64,000 nucleotides of DNA from Trichococcus patagoniensis (GCF_003051085.1 NZ_QAOM01000008.1:94292-158291), one strand, 5' to 3'; numbered from the stretch's first letter, positions 26,366-35,314 are shown. Numbers and translations are program-made. The notes: generated from the sequence alone by a model not told the origin.

Positions 26366-27643
26366 ATGTCAGTTTGGATAAAAAATGCGAAAATGTTGGG
26401 TCAAAAAGAGGAACTCATTCCTGTAGAGATATATGTGAAAGACGATAAAATTGCCGCAATCGGCCAGGATCTGCAAGGAACGGCTGAGGATGCGACAGTC
26501 ATCGATGCCAAGGGCGGTCTGGTGACTCCAGGATTGGTCGACGTGCACGTGCATTTGCGTGAACCGGGTTTCACCTATAAAGAGACGATCGAAACAGGGA
26601 CACAGGCAGCCGCCCGCGGAGGTTTCACGACAGTCTGCGCAATGCCGAACCTGAATCCGGTACCGGATACGGCTGATAAATTCGCTGCTATCCAACAGCT
26701 GATCAAAGACACAGCCATCATCAAAGTCAAACAGTACGCGCCCATCACCGAGAACTTGCGCAGTGACGTCCTGACCGATCAGAAGCAATTATTGGAAGCC
26801 GGCGCTTTCGCCTTCACCAACGACGGAGTGGGTGTCCAAACAGCCGGAACGATGTATTTGGCAATGAAGGAGTCCGCAAAGAATAACGTCGCTCTTGTTG
26901 CGCATACAGAAGACGACTCGCTGTTGTTCGGTGGCGTGATGCACAAAGGCACCCGTTCCGAAGAATTGGATCTGCCGGGCATCTTGAGCGTTACCGAATC
27001 GACCCAAATCGCCCGCGACGTGCTTTTGGCGGAAGCAACAGGCTGTCATTACCATGTCTGCCATGTTTCCACGAAAGAAAGCGTACGCGTCATCCGTGAT
27101 GCCAAACGTGCTGGGATCCATGTCACTGCCGAAGTCGCTCCGCATCACTTGATTTTGGTGGATGGTTCCATCCCGTCGGATACCGCCATCTACAAAATGA
27201 ACCCGCCTTTGCGCGGCGCTGAAGACCGCGCAGCCTTGATCGCAGGTTTGTTGGATGGCACAATCGACTGCATCGCAACCGATCATGCACCGCACGGCGA
27301 AGAAGAAAAACAAGGCGGTATGGTCGGCGCTCCATTCGGCATCGTCGGCATCGAGACGGCTTTCCAATTGATGTATTCCAACTTCGTCTTAGGCGGCGTC
27401 TTCACCTTGAAACAACTGGTTGATTGGATGACCGTCAAGCCAGCGGCATTGTTCGGTATGGAGTCAGGAACACTGGATATCGGCTCCCAAGCGGACATCG
27501 CCATCTTCGACTTGTCCAACGAATACGAAATCCGCAGCGAAGACTTCCTTTCCAAAGCGACAAATACGCCGTTCACCGGCTGGAAAGTCAAAGGTGAAAC
27601 GCTTTATACACTAGTGGACGGAAAAGTCGTCTACTCAAAATAA
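26366..27643 (+). CDS. pyrC: Dihydroorotase, class I
   Basis: A 425-residue zinc amidohydrolase closing carbamoyl aspartate to dihydroorotate. Metal ligands are seen in GLVDVHVHLREPG, later His in HTEDDS and CHVSTKES, and Asp in IATDHAPHGEEEK. RGGFTTVCAMPNLNPVPDT and MNPPLRGAEDRAALIAGLLDGTIDCIATDHAPH define the class I family. RBS GGAGGG precedes the ATG, 37 bp after pyrB. Carbamoyl phosphate synthase genes are not in the window. Confidence 0.97.
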   Translation: MSVWIKNAKMLGQKEELIPVEIYVKDDKIAAIGQDLQGTAEDATVIDAKGGLVTPGLVDVHVHLREPGFTYKETIETGTQAAARGGFTTVCAMPNLNPVPDTADKFAAIQQLIKDTAIIKVKQYAPITENLRSDVLTDQKQLLEAGAFAFTNDGVGVQTAGTMYLAMKESAKNNVALVAHTEDDSLLFGGVMHKGTRSEELDLPGILSVTESTQIARDVLLAEATGCHYHVCHVSTKESVRVIRDAKRAGIHVTAEVAPHHLILVDGSIPSDTAIYKMNPPLRGAEDRAALIAGLLDGTIDCIATDHAPHGEEEKQGGMVGAPFGIVGIETAFQLMYSNFVLGGVFTLKQLVDWMTVKPAALFGMESGTLDIGSQADIAIFDLSNEYEIRSEDFLSKATNTPFTGWKVKGETLYTLVDGKVVYSK

Positions 27644-27657
27644 ATAGAAGCTCCGAA

Positions 27658-27690
27658 GTAAGCAACGAATTGCAATTCGTTGCTTCTTTC
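27658..27690 (+). terminator. pyrBC terminator overlapping the next promoter
   Basis: A near-perfect palindrome: AGCAACGAATTG pairs with CAATTCGTTGCT (27661-27684), followed by TCTTTCTTT. The right arm also contains the -35 box of the next gene. Confidence 0.8.
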
Positions 27691-27698
27691 TTTATAAT
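27670..27698 (+). promoter_or_regulatory. Promoter of the YitT-like gene
   Basis: TTGCAA (27670-27675) and a perfect TATAAT (27693-27698) are 17 bp apart. The -35 lies in the loop/right arm of the pyrBC terminator. Confidence 0.75.
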
Positions 27699-27732
27699 GA
27701 CAAGGCAGAATAATGAATGGATAGGTGAAAAA

Positions 27733-28386
27733 ATGACGAAACATTTAAAGAACATGTTATTGGTCATCGTGGCGGTAATCATAACCGCTATCGGAGCTAG
27801 CATAACAGTAAAAGCCAACGTCGGCGTGGGTGCCTACGAAGCCCTTAACATGAGCATCAACCAACTTTCCGGCATCAAAATCGGGACGCTGGCAATCATA
27901 CTGAATATCATATGTGTAGTGATCCAATGGCTTTTGATGAAAAAAGATTTTTCGCTCAGACAATTGTTTCAGATTCCGGTCACATTGATCCTCGGACAAG
28001 TGATGAACCTGATGCTTTATACGGTATTTTCCGGCGTGACGATCGAACAGTATTGGGTGAAGATCGCGATGGTCATTTTAGGGGGCATCATAGCCGCCAT
28101 TGGGGTCGGATCAATGATGGCCTTGAATTACATCAATATGCCTTTGGAGGGCGCTTGTATGGCCTTTAGTAACCGTTTTGGCTTCAACTTCGGGAAAGTG
28201 CGCCAAATGGTAGATGTGTTTCTGATTGTAGCCGCTTTGCTGATCACATTCTCCACTGGCACAGCCATTACCGTACGCGAAGGGACCATCATCAGCATGC
28301 TTTTCTTCCCGACGAGCATGAATTTCGTTTATGAAAAAATCAGATCCTTGGCCGCCGCGCAGGAACTATCCATCGATCTGGACTGA
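27733..28386 (+). CDS. YczE/YyaS/YitT-family membrane protein
   Basis: A 217-residue integral membrane protein with about five helices. Family-like motifs are GASITVKANVGVGAYEALNMSINQLSGIKIGTLAIILNIICV and YINMPLEGACMAFSNRFGFNFGKVRQMVDVFLIVAALLI. The function of this family is not established. The ATG at 27733 has TAGGTGA upstream; the longer frame from 27670 overlaps the promoter. It has its own promoter and terminator (28399-28425), so it is a single-gene unit. Confidence 0.8.
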   Translation: MTKHLKNMLLVIVAVIITAIGASITVKANVGVGAYEALNMSINQLSGIKIGTLAIILNIICVVIQWLLMKKDFSLRQLFQIPVTLILGQVMNLMLYTVFSGVTIEQYWVKIAMVILGGIIAAIGVGSMMALNYINMPLEGACMAFSNRFGFNFGKVRQMVDVFLIVAALLITFSTGTAITVREGTIISMLFFPTSMNFVYEKIRSLAAAQELSIDLD

Positions 28387-28398
28387 TTCATTTCGTCG

Positions 28399-28425
28399 CA
28401 AACCACTAGATATGGTTTGTTTTTT
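28399..28425 (+). terminator. Terminator after the YitT-like gene
   Basis: CAAACCA (28399-28405)/TGGTTTG (28413-28419) with a run of T's. Confidence 0.78.
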
Positions 28426-28506
28426 GATCGATAATACTGTATGATGTATCCATAAGCTTTATCCGAATATAAGATTTTTATCGGATAATCAATGGAGGGA
28501 ACCATC

Positions 28507-28746
28507 ATGTCGAACAAGAATGTCACAGTATACACGAAACCAAATTGCATGCAATGCAATTTCACAAAGAAATTTTTGGATGATAACAGCATCCGTTATG
28601 AAATCAAAGATATCCAGGAATCCGAAGTGGCCTTGGCGGAAGTCAAAGAGTTGGGTTTCCAAGCTTTGCCGGTAGTCGTCTTTGATGGCGTGGAGCCGTT
28701 TTTCGGATTCCGGCCTGATTTGCTGGAACAACTGATCACAGCTTAA
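28507..28746 (+). CDS. nrdH: NrdH-type glutaredoxin-like protein
   Basis: A 79-residue thioredoxin-fold protein with active site KPNCMQCNFTKKFL (Cys14, Cys17) and FQALPVVVFDGVEPFFGFRPDLLEQL. CMQC and the C-terminal W/FSGFRPD-like segment are typical of NrdH-redoxin, the electron donor to class Ib ribonucleotide reductase NrdEF. No nrdE, nrdF or nrdI gene is adjacent, so the partner must be elsewhere. The ATG at 28507 has GGAGGG 7 bases upstream. Confidence 0.88.
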   Translation: MSNKNVTVYTKPNCMQCNFTKKFLDDNSIRYEIKDIQESEVALAEVKELGFQALPVVVFDGVEPFFGFRPDLLEQLITA

Positions 28747-28759
28747 TCGTGCACTACCC

Positions 28760-28806
28760 AAACAGCACCAGATTGTCCCTCAGTGGACTTCTGGTGCTGT
28801 TTTTTC
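28760..28806 (+). terminator. nrdH terminator
   Basis: AACAGCACCAGA pairs with TCTGGTGCTGTT, followed by a 6-T run. Confidence 0.88.
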
Positions 28807-28880
28807 AGCTAAAAATGGTGAATCATGTTAAAATAGAGGAAAGAACCAATAATTTTGCAGCTGGAAAGGAGATTTTCAAT

Positions 28881-29297
28881 ATGAAGAACTCGTTATATCA
28901 TACGGAAGTCATCAATGATGAGGGATTGAATGGAACGGCTTATGTCAAGGATGGGGCATCTCTGCAGACATCAGATCCATTGAAGGATTCACCGGGTTTC
29001 AACCCGGAACAATTATTCGGCTTAGCTTGGTCGACTTGCTTGAATGCGACTATCGAGGCTTTGCTGAATGCAAGGGGAGCCGCGGCACGCAGCAAAGTGG
29101 AAGCGCATGTCGATTTCAGCAGGGAAGACGATCGCAAGGGCTTTTATTTCGATTTGAAGGCTTATGTTTCCGTAGAAGGCATGGAATTGGCGGACGTCGA
29201 GAAACTTGCGCAATCCGCTCACAATCGTTGTCCGGTTTCAAAGATCATCGGTGACTACAATCATGTGACCCTGGAAGTTGTCCCTTATACAGAATAA
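28881..29297 (+). CDS. Ohr/OsmC-family peroxiredoxin
   Basis: A 138-residue organic-hydroperoxide-resistance-type protein. Both reactive cysteines are present: Cys53 in LAWSTCLNATIEALL and Cys117 in SAHNRCPVSKIIG. The N-terminal YHTEVINDEGLNGTAYVKDG and DPLKDSPGFNPEQLFGLAWS are family-like. It reduces organic hydroperoxides using dithiols, often lipoyl cofactors. ATG at 28881 with AAAGGAGA upstream. A longer frame to 28749 runs through the nrdH terminator and is rejected. No OhrR regulator is adjacent. Confidence 0.88.
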   Translation: MKNSLYHTEVINDEGLNGTAYVKDGASLQTSDPLKDSPGFNPEQLFGLAWSTCLNATIEALLNARGAAARSKVEAHVDFSREDDRKGFYFDLKAYVSVEGMELADVEKLAQSAHNRCPVSKIIGDYNHVTLEVVPYTE

Positions 29298-29398
29298 GCC
29301 CCTCAAGTCATCTATTCCAAGTAACGGCTCATCCGTATCACTTTGCTTCGGTCTGTTTTGTGATAAAATAGTGAAAAGCAGAAAAGGTGGCGTAGCAT

Positions 29399-30877
29399 AT
29401 GTTAAAAGACTTCGATTTTGACAAAAAGGACACGACATTATCCGGCACAAAAAGATCTGAACTCGGCAGCGAATTGGCCGCTTTGCAAAGGAAACTGGTC
29501 ACCAGCGATTCATCCATGCTTATCATTGTCGATGGCTGGGAATCCTCTGGTAAGGGCCATATATTGAAAGATCTGACGAGGGAACTGGATCCGCGTTATT
29601 TTGAAGTAAACGTCTTCGATGACGCAATGGATGATAATGATAAGCATCCTTTTTTATGGCGCTTCGCGAGGGATTTACCCGGCAAAGGACGGATCGCTTT
29701 TTTTGATCGCAGTTTCTATTCTGAACTCATGAACGATTTGAAAGTGAAGGATGAACGTCTGGAACATCACCTCGGCTATATTAGTTTTCTGGAGCGGATG
29801 CTGATTGCCGACAACACAATTGTCCTGAAATTATTTCTGCACCACTCGGAAAACACGATGGAAAAACGGATTGAGAAACTAAAAGACGATCCGTACAGAG
29901 AATTTTTGATCACGAAAGACGATGAGAAACAACTCAAAAAGTACACTAAATATTTGAAACACTTCGACAAAATATTGGGAATGACCAATTTTGAGGCGTC
30001 ACCCTGGCACGTGATTTCTTCAGAGGATCTGAAAGACGCTTCCCGAGAAGCGATAAGCATCGCGAGCAGCACTTTGAAGAGCCACCTTGAGCAAACCGAA
30101 AAGAAACCTCCGGTGCCGATCCGCTCCGGCTTGAAGGAAAAGCTATTGGCCAAAGTCGATCTGAAAGCTACCATAACGGAAGAAGAGTATGAGGCGCAGC
30201 TGGCGAAACTACAGGCAGAAGCGGGTGAATTGGTCTACGAAATGTGGCTGAAAAAGATCCCGTGTATCCTTGTATTCGAAGGGACGGATGCAGCCGGCAA
30301 GGGGGGTGCAATCAGCCGATTGACAAGGTTGATCGATCCCCGCAGTTATGATGTCGCTACGACAGCAGCACCTACGGAAAATGAGAGCCGTTATAACTAT
30401 CTTTGGCGTTTCTATCAGACTTTCCCGGTAAAAGGAAAGATGACCATCTATGACAGAAGCTGGTACGGCCGCGTATTGGTGGAACGGGTGGAAGGTTTCA
30501 CGCCAGAGCACCGCTGGGCCGCTGCTTACGAAGAAATCAATGAAATGGAACATAATTTGGTTCATGATGGCTTGTTGATCATCAAGTTCCTGATCGTGAT
30601 AGACAAAGAGGAGCAAAAACAGCGCTTCAAAGACCGGGAAAATGATCCGGATAAGAATCACAAACTGACCGATGAAGATTGGCGGAACCACGAAAAATTC
30701 GAGCAATACGAAAAAGCAATGAACGAAATGGTCGCCAGAACGGACACGAAAGACGCTCCGTGGATTATTGTCGAAGGGACTCAGAAAGAATATGCCCGGA
30801 TCAAGGTGTTGAAAGAATTCATCAGCCGGGCAAGAGCCTTCATCGATAGCCGCGAGGGCAACAAGCAAGGAAAATAG
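29399..30877 (+). CDS. Two-domain PPK2 (polyphosphate:AMP phosphotransferase-like)
   Basis: A 492-residue protein with two tandem PPK2 domains. Domain 1 has IIVDGWESSGKGHILK (Walker A 46-53) and RIAFFDRSFYSELM. Domain 2 has VFEGTDAAGKGGAISRLTRLIDPRSYDV (295-302) and MTIYDRSWYGRVLVERVEGF. The two-domain layout matches class II PPK2, which transfers polyphosphate phosphate to AMP; in that class the C-terminal domain is the active one. Domain 1 shows altered motifs (GWESSGKG), agreeing with a degenerate role. It probably regenerates nucleotides from stored polyphosphate. The following coaBC gene starts 24 bp later. Confidence 0.9.
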   Translation: MLKDFDFDKKDTTLSGTKRSELGSELAALQRKLVTSDSSMLIIVDGWESSGKGHILKDLTRELDPRYFEVNVFDDAMDDNDKHPFLWRFARDLPGKGRIAFFDRSFYSELMNDLKVKDERLEHHLGYISFLERMLIADNTIVLKLFLHHSENTMEKRIEKLKDDPYREFLITKDDEKQLKKYTKYLKHFDKILGMTNFEASPWHVISSEDLKDASREAISIASSTLKSHLEQTEKKPPVPIRSGLKEKLLAKVDLKATITEEEYEAQLAKLQAEAGELVYEMWLKKIPCILVFEGTDAAGKGGAISRLTRLIDPRSYDVATTAAPTENESRYNYLWRFYQTFPVKGKMTIYDRSWYGRVLVERVEGFTPEHRWAAAYEEINEMEHNLVHDGLLIIKFLIVIDKEEQKQRFKDRENDPDKNHKLTDEDWRNHEKFEQYEKAMNEMVARTDTKDAPWIIVEGTQKEYARIKVLKEFISRARAFIDSREGNKQGK

Positions 30878-30901
30878 TCGAATGTAAGCGGGGCGTATAA
30901 T

Positions 30902-32122
30902 TTGTTAACAAACAAGAAAGTAACCATCTATGTAACGGGCGGCATTGCAGTCTATAAAGCAGCCGATCTCGTCAGGAAATTCATCAAAGCGGGTGCCGAA
31001 GTTAAAGTTGCGATGACTGCTTCAGCCCAGGAATTCGTTACACCGTTGACTTTTCAGGTATTGAGCAAGCATGACGTCTACACAGACACCTTTGATGAAA
31101 AAGATGCGCAGTTCGTCAGCCATATCCATTTGGCTGACTGGACGGAGCTTGCCGTTGTAGCGCCAGCAACAGCAAACATCCTCGCCAAGATGGCGAACGG
31201 CATTGCCGATGATTTTGTGTCGACCGCGCTGTTGGCGACGACGGCTCCACGCCTGATCGTGCCTGCCATGAACCAGCATATGCTGGAGAATCCGGCTACT
31301 GTGCGGAATATGGAAGCTCTGAAAAGTTATGGCTATGAACTCATGGAGCCTGACACAGGCTTTTTGGCTGAAGGATACGAAGGGAAAGGGCGCATGCCTG
31401 AACCTGAAAAAATTGTAGAGGCAGCGCAGCTGGTCGTTCTGAATAACGCCAAAGAACTGCCTTTGAAAGGCAAAAAGGTGCTCATCACAGCAGGAGGAAC
31501 AAAAGAGCGCATAGACCCGGTCAGATTCATCACCAATGATTCTTCCGGTAAAATGGGCTATAGTTTGGCGAAAGCTGCCCGTGACTTAGGCGCTGAAGTG
31601 ACATTGGTCACCGCAACGAATCTGTTGCCGATTCCTTTTGGGGTCGAAGCAATATCCGTACAATCGTCCAAAGAAATGGAATCAGCAGTTTTAGATAAAT
31701 TTCACAATGTCGATATGGTCATCATGGCAGCGGCTGTATCTGATTACAGACCCAAAACGCAAGCGACAATCAAAATCAAGAAAACGAACGAGGATTTGAC
31801 TCTGGTTTTGGAGAAAACGACGGATATCTTAGCTGAACTCGGAAAAAGAAAAACGGGTCAATTTTTGATCGGTTTTGCGGCTGAAACGCATGAAGTCGAA
31901 CATTATGCGATAGACAAGCTGAAACGCAAAAATGCGGACATGATCGTAGCAAATGACGTTTCAAAAGAATATGCAGGATTCAACAAAGATACAAACGAAG
32001 TGATCATTTACCAAGCGGATAAAGAACCGATCCAAATTTCGGTGCGTTCAAAAGATTTGATTGCGGAGGAAATATTATACGCAGCGATCGATTCGATGCA
32101 TGATGAAGTTGGCACGGACTGA
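30902..32122 (+). CDS. coaBC: Bifunctional CoaBC (phosphopantothenoylcysteine synthase/decarboxylase)
   Basis: A 406-residue coenzyme A biosynthesis enzyme. The N-terminal flavoprotein CoaC domain has KVTIYVTGGIAVYKAADLVRKF, the catalytic His segment SHIHLADWTEL, VVAPATANILAKMANGIADD and PAMNQHMLENPAT. The C-terminal CoaB domain has KKVLITAGGTKERIDPVRFITNDSSGKMGYSLA and DMVIMAAAVSDYRP. The start is TTG at 30902; no better ATG fits the conserved N-terminus, and the RBS is weak. CoaC activity in bacteria often has a lower-expressed start, which fits. Confidence 0.95.
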   Translation: MLTNKKVTIYVTGGIAVYKAADLVRKFIKAGAEVKVAMTASAQEFVTPLTFQVLSKHDVYTDTFDEKDAQFVSHIHLADWTELAVVAPATANILAKMANGIADDFVSTALLATTAPRLIVPAMNQHMLENPATVRNMEALKSYGYELMEPDTGFLAEGYEGKGRMPEPEKIVEAAQLVVLNNAKELPLKGKKVLITAGGTKERIDPVRFITNDSSGKMGYSLAKAARDLGAEVTLVTATNLLPIPFGVEAISVQSSKEMESAVLDKFHNVDMVIMAAAVSDYRPKTQATIKIKKTNEDLTLVLEKTTDILAELGKRKTGQFLIGFAAETHEVEHYAIDKLKRKNADMIVANDVSKEYAGFNKDTNEVIIYQADKEPIQISVRSKDLIAEEILYAAIDSMHDEVGTD

Positions 32123-32152
32123 GTTATAAATAACAAAAAAATATCATAATGT

Positions 32153-32198
32153 AGCAAAATTGCGATAATACTGATTATTTCGCAATTTTGCTATTTTT
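32153..32198 (+). terminator. coaBC terminator
   Basis: AGCAAAATTGCGA (32153-32165) pairs with TCGCAATTTTGCT (32180-32192), followed by ATTTTT. Confidence 0.85.
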
Positions 32199-32709
32199 AC
32201 GTGGTGCTGTCAGGATGAATATGATTATTGCGGTTTCTTATAACTTTTATATTTAACTTTGTATAATATATATTATGTAAACTAGAATGTAGAATTTTCC
32301 CAGATACGATCTAATGCGGCCATAATCCCCCGTTTTTCACGTTTTTGTAGGTCCGAAATCGCCTCAGGTTATCTATTTATAATTATTGGCATCAAAGGCA
32401 TTACTTTTCATGTTCATCCGTTGGATTCGTTGCTTTAGGGTTAATCAAATTATAAATGCTGGCAATCCAACAAAATAATTAGCTGGACGATCAGCCAGTA
32501 CAAACAAGCATTTATGGATTAGATTGACATGAACATAATCAGGTCGCTGCAGATAATTATTGTTGAAGGGGCAGCTGATAAAAGTTATTGAGCCGCGATT
32601 GAAGGAATCTTAAGTCACAGGAAGGTTTGCGATGGTATTTGAGTCATTTGGCTTGAATAATGGGAGCTCCCATATAACGGGTCTTAGTTATAAGCCTGAA
32701 ATACAAATC

Positions 32710-32767
32710 GGCTTATCTGCGTTGAACGAACGGGATAAAATCCCGCCTGAATCACAGATAAGCCTCA
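32710..32767 (-). terminator. Hairpin behind the minus-strand hypothetical gene
   Basis: GGCTTATCTG pairs with CAGATAAGCC around an inner GGGAT/ATCCC stem. It lies about 15 bp beyond the stop codon at 32784. The T run on the minus strand is poor. Confidence 0.6.
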
Positions 32768-32783
32768 TTAAGCATCACAGTTG

Positions 32784-33167
32784 TCAGTCGAAATATTCAA
32801 AAAGCTTATCTTTGACTTCCTCAAGAAATTCCAAATCCGATGCAGTAGGATTTTCGATTTCCAGCAATGTAAGATAATCATCCGTATCCACGCTGTTGAC
32901 GACCAGTTCGGCTAAAGAACCATGGGGAAATTTGTTCATACGGATGTCCAGCTCAGATTCCAGATAAGCACGATTACAACCTGAATAGGACTGAACCTTC
33001 CTGATTAAATCATCATAATTCACATTTTTTCTTTGCTCTGTTATGATTTCTTCCATGAAGGTCAGGATTTCTTGTTCCGTTTGACTCTTGAATTCCGGAG
33101 TCACCCTTTCTTTCAGAACCAGCAAAAATTGCTCCAATTTCAATCTGTTGACTGTTACGTTTTTCAT
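32784..33167 (-). CDS. Hypothetical acidic protein
   Basis: A 127-residue soluble protein I do not recognise. It is mainly helical by composition: LKLEQFLLVLKERVTPEFKSQTEQEILTFMEEIITEQRKNVNYDDLIRKVQSYSGCNRAYLESELDIRMN. A single cysteine sits in YSGCNRAYLE. The C-terminus is acidic (DLEFLEEVKDKLFEYFD). No signal peptide or membrane segment. ATG at 33167, 11 bases after GAGGAG; an ATG at 33179 with the same site at only 3 bases is the alternative. It is divergently separated from neighbours by hairpins and stands alone. Confidence 0.65.
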   Translation of the reverse strand: MKNVTVNRLKLEQFLLVLKERVTPEFKSQTEQEILTFMEEIITEQRKNVNYDDLIRKVQSYSGCNRAYLESELDIRMNKFPHGSLAELVVNSVDTDDYLTLLEIENPTASDLEFLEEVKDKLFEYFD

Positions 33168-33278
33168 AGCACCATTCACTCCTCGCTCCAGATAGGCTAC
33201 CAGTGTCGTTTACACCTATATATTACCACCTTGAGAGCGGATTGGACGAATGATAGCGTTTGGATGATAGGCATTAAA

Positions 33279-33327
33279 AAAGCCGAATGCGCCCTTTCCT
33301 TCTCCAGGGAAATGGTCGCATTCGGTT
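33279..33327 (-). terminator. Terminator of the peroxiredoxin-like gene
   Basis: CCGAATGCG pairs with CGCATTCGG and an inner CCCTTTCC/GGGAAATGG stem. On the minus strand a CTTTTTTAAT run follows. Confidence 0.85.
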
Positions 33328-33341
33328 CTGTCTTTCTATTT

Positions 33342-33896
33342 TCAGTTTCTTACGGGCACAGCCTGCAGCATTTGGTACAATTCTGATGGAGATGGCACGT
33401 CGCTTATGTTTTCAGAGTAATGGCTCAAAACAACTTGCCCTTTCCTGTCGACGACGATTGTCGCTTGCAGTTGCAGTTCATTCCCCTCAAAACGTTGGCA
33501 TTCGATCCCGTAGTATTCGAATTCCAGCAGTTTTTCTTCGGAAACGCCGTAAACAAGATTGCGCATCGAATCCGATGATGGGATATCAAAGTGTTCGTAC
33601 AAGGCTTGGTCAGGGTCTGCTATGACGGTATATGGAATTTTCATTTTCGCAGTTCTTTCGGAAACGGCGGCTTCCGTCCCCTGAATCACCATCATGATCT
33701 CGATCCCCTGATTTTTGAGGAAATGATAGGCATCACGGTATTTCAGCATGTCCAGCTGACTCATGCCGCACCCAAGATGTCTCAGGAAAATCACCGCAGT
33801 GAAATCGCGTTTCAACTGAGATCGGAAACTTTCGCAATTCCCATTCATCGTCAAAAATAAAAAATCGTCTATTTCTGTTCCTTCGGTCAATTTCAC
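33342..33896 (-). CDS. Peroxiredoxin-like (AhpC/TSA-related) protein
   Basis: A thioredoxin-fold protein related to the PRXL2/SelL group. VKLTEGTEIDDFLFLT at the N-terminus is the usual first strand, followed by AVIFLRHLGCGMSQLDMLKYRDAYHFLKNQGIEIMMVIQG and IPYTVIADPDQALYEHFDI. Where relatives carry C-x-x-C this has CGMS, leaving a single active-site Cys (Cys43). I take the GTG at 33896 (AAGGGG 8 bases upstream) as the start, 184 residues. A longer frame to a GTG at 33962 has no ribosome site. Activity as a peroxidase is inferred only. Confidence 0.7.
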   Translation of the reverse strand: MKLTEGTEIDDFLFLTMNGNCESFRSQLKRDFTAVIFLRHLGCGMSQLDMLKYRDAYHFLKNQGIEIMMVIQGTEAAVSERTAKMKIPYTVIADPDQALYEHFDIPSSDSMRNLVYGVSEEKLLEFEYYGIECQRFEGNELQLQATIVVDRKGQVVLSHYSENISDVPSPSELYQMLQAVPVRN

Positions 33897-34104
33897 TTGG
33901 CCCACCCCTTCCGCATTTTCCCGCAACAGGTCGTTTCTGATGCAGCCTGCCGTTCCCTTCACACAATTTGTTGACTCTATGTAAGAATATCTTATCGTTT
34001 CTTTCTGAATTTGTCGATGATATTGTTACATTATTCGTCAGAAAATCTGACATGCATTTTTCTGAGGGGTGTAAGTGTTGTCATATTTATCCAATGGCTT
34101 TAAA

Positions 34105-34133
34105 TTGACAGCGCTTACGCACTGTGATAGATT
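34105..34133 (+). promoter_or_regulatory. Promoter of the TPM-like/pspA operon with cre-like site
   Basis: TTGACA (34105-34110) and TAGATT (34128-34133) with 17-bp spacing. TGACAGCGCTTACG at 34106-34119 matches the cre consensus TGWNANCGNTNWCA at all but the last position and overlaps the -35, so CcpA repression is plausible but unproven. Confidence 0.65.
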
Positions 34134-34173
34134 GACTTTGATGAGACGAATAAGTACTCAAGGAGGTGTATTT

Positions 34174-35301
34174 ATGGCAAGAGGTGGCGGTGGCGGATCA
34201 CGGGGAGGTGGTGGTTCTTTCGGCGGGAGCCGTGGTGGCGGAGGCCGCAGTAGCGGTGGTCGCGGCAGTTCTTTTGGAGGCGGATCCTTCGGTGGCAGCA
34301 AAAGCGGTCGAGGTGGCGGATCGTTTGGGGGCGGCGGTTTTAATATCCCCCGTTCCGGTTCAAGTGGTCCGATTTTGCGGAGTGGCCCCATTATCAGAGG
34401 GCCATCATCTGGCGGTCCCAATTATTCCGGTGGAGGTCCCAGAGGTGCTCCGGGCTGCGGTTTAGGCTGCGGTACGATTGCGCTGGTCGTGATCATTCTG
34501 GCTGTCGTATTCGGTTTGATTTTCTCTTTCAATACGGGATCTTCCCTTTCTGGTTCGGGCGGTGGCAATGAAATCACACTTTCTACAGTGGCACGGGAGC
34601 CCCTACCAAGCGGTTCTGTCACTGAAACGGATTATTACACGGATACGATCGGATGGATCGGAAATCGCTCGGAATTGACCTCCGGAATGAAGCATTTCTA
34701 CGAGAAAACCGGCGTGCAACCCTATCTATACTTGACGGATGACGTCAACGGTTCGACGAATCCCTCGATGGAGGAATTGGAAAGCTTCTCCAATAATCTG
34801 TATGACGAACTTTTCACGGACGAAGCCCATCTGCTGTTGGTCTTCTTCGAATATCAGTCCAGCATGTACATGGATTATTATGTGGTCGGCACGCAAGCGG
34901 CCACCGTGATTGATACAGAAGCCGGTGACGTCTTGCTCGACTATATCGACTCCTATTACTATGATGACAACAAAACGGACGAGGAATTTTTCAGCCATGC
35001 TTTCCGGGATTCCGCGGATCGCATCATGGAAGTGACGCGTTCCCCATGGATAGCTGTTCTGATCATTTTCGGTGTTATTATTCTGCTCGCCCTGCTGTTC
35101 TTATGGTGGCGGCATGCCAAAAAACAGAAGAATCTGGAAGCGCAGCAAACGGAAGACATTCTGAAAACACCGTTGGATACGTTCGGCAATACCGAGACGG
35201 AAGAATTGACGAAAAAATATGATGCAGATGTCCCGCAGCAAGTCGATACCAGCCCTACCCCGCAGGCAGAAGACGAAACCAAGGAAGACACGAACCCATA
35301 A
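34174..35301 (+). CDS. Gly-rich TPM-like membrane protein
   Basis: A 375-residue protein. Residues 1-95 are extremely rich in Gly, Ser and Arg (repeats such as RGGGGSFGGSRGGGG). A transmembrane helix (TIALVVIILAVVFGLIFSF) follows. The external domain with GWIGNRSELTSGMKHFYEKTGVQPYLYLTDDVNG and DEAHLLLVFFE resembles the TPM/YgcG fold. A second helix (WIAVLIIFGVIILLALLFLWW) leads to an acidic cytoplasmic tail. The ATG at 34174 has AAGGAGGTG; the longer frame to 34075 is upstream of it. It is 13 bp before pspA, so it probably works with it at the membrane. The exact function is unknown. Confidence 0.75.
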   Translation: MARGGGGGSRGGGGSFGGSRGGGGRSSGGRGSSFGGGSFGGSKSGRGGGSFGGGGFNIPRSGSSGPILRSGPIIRGPSSGGPNYSGGGPRGAPGCGLGCGTIALVVIILAVVFGLIFSFNTGSSLSGSGGGNEITLSTVAREPLPSGSVTETDYYTDTIGWIGNRSELTSGMKHFYEKTGVQPYLYLTDDVNGSTNPSMEELESFSNNLYDELFTDEAHLLLVFFEYQSSMYMDYYVVGTQAATVIDTEAGDVLLDYIDSYYYDDNKTDEEFFSHAFRDSADRIMEVTRSPWIAVLIIFGVIILLALLFLWWRHAKKQKNLEAQQTEDILKTPLDTFGNTETEELTKKYDADVPQQVDTSPTPQAEDETKEDTNP

Positions 35302-35314
35302 GGAGGAAACAGAA

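Larger units (their letters stand above)
32123..32783. other. 660-bp intergenic region
   Basis: It holds the coaBC terminator (32153-32198), an AT-rich stretch near 32240-32290, a 14-bp perfect palindrome (ATGGGAGCTCCCAT at 32660-32673) and a long hairpin (32710-32767). An 81-codon frame at 32632-32877 lacks an RBS and overlaps the next gene, so I do not call it. I see no gene. Confidence 0.6.

Noticed and set aside
32632..32877. 81-codon plus-strand frame
   Set aside because: No ribosome site, covers two hairpins and overlaps the end of the minus-strand gene.
34081..34173. Start of the Gly-rich protein at 34075
   Set aside because: That frame begins upstream of the promoter's -10 box; the ATG at 34174 has AAGGAGGTG at the right distance.
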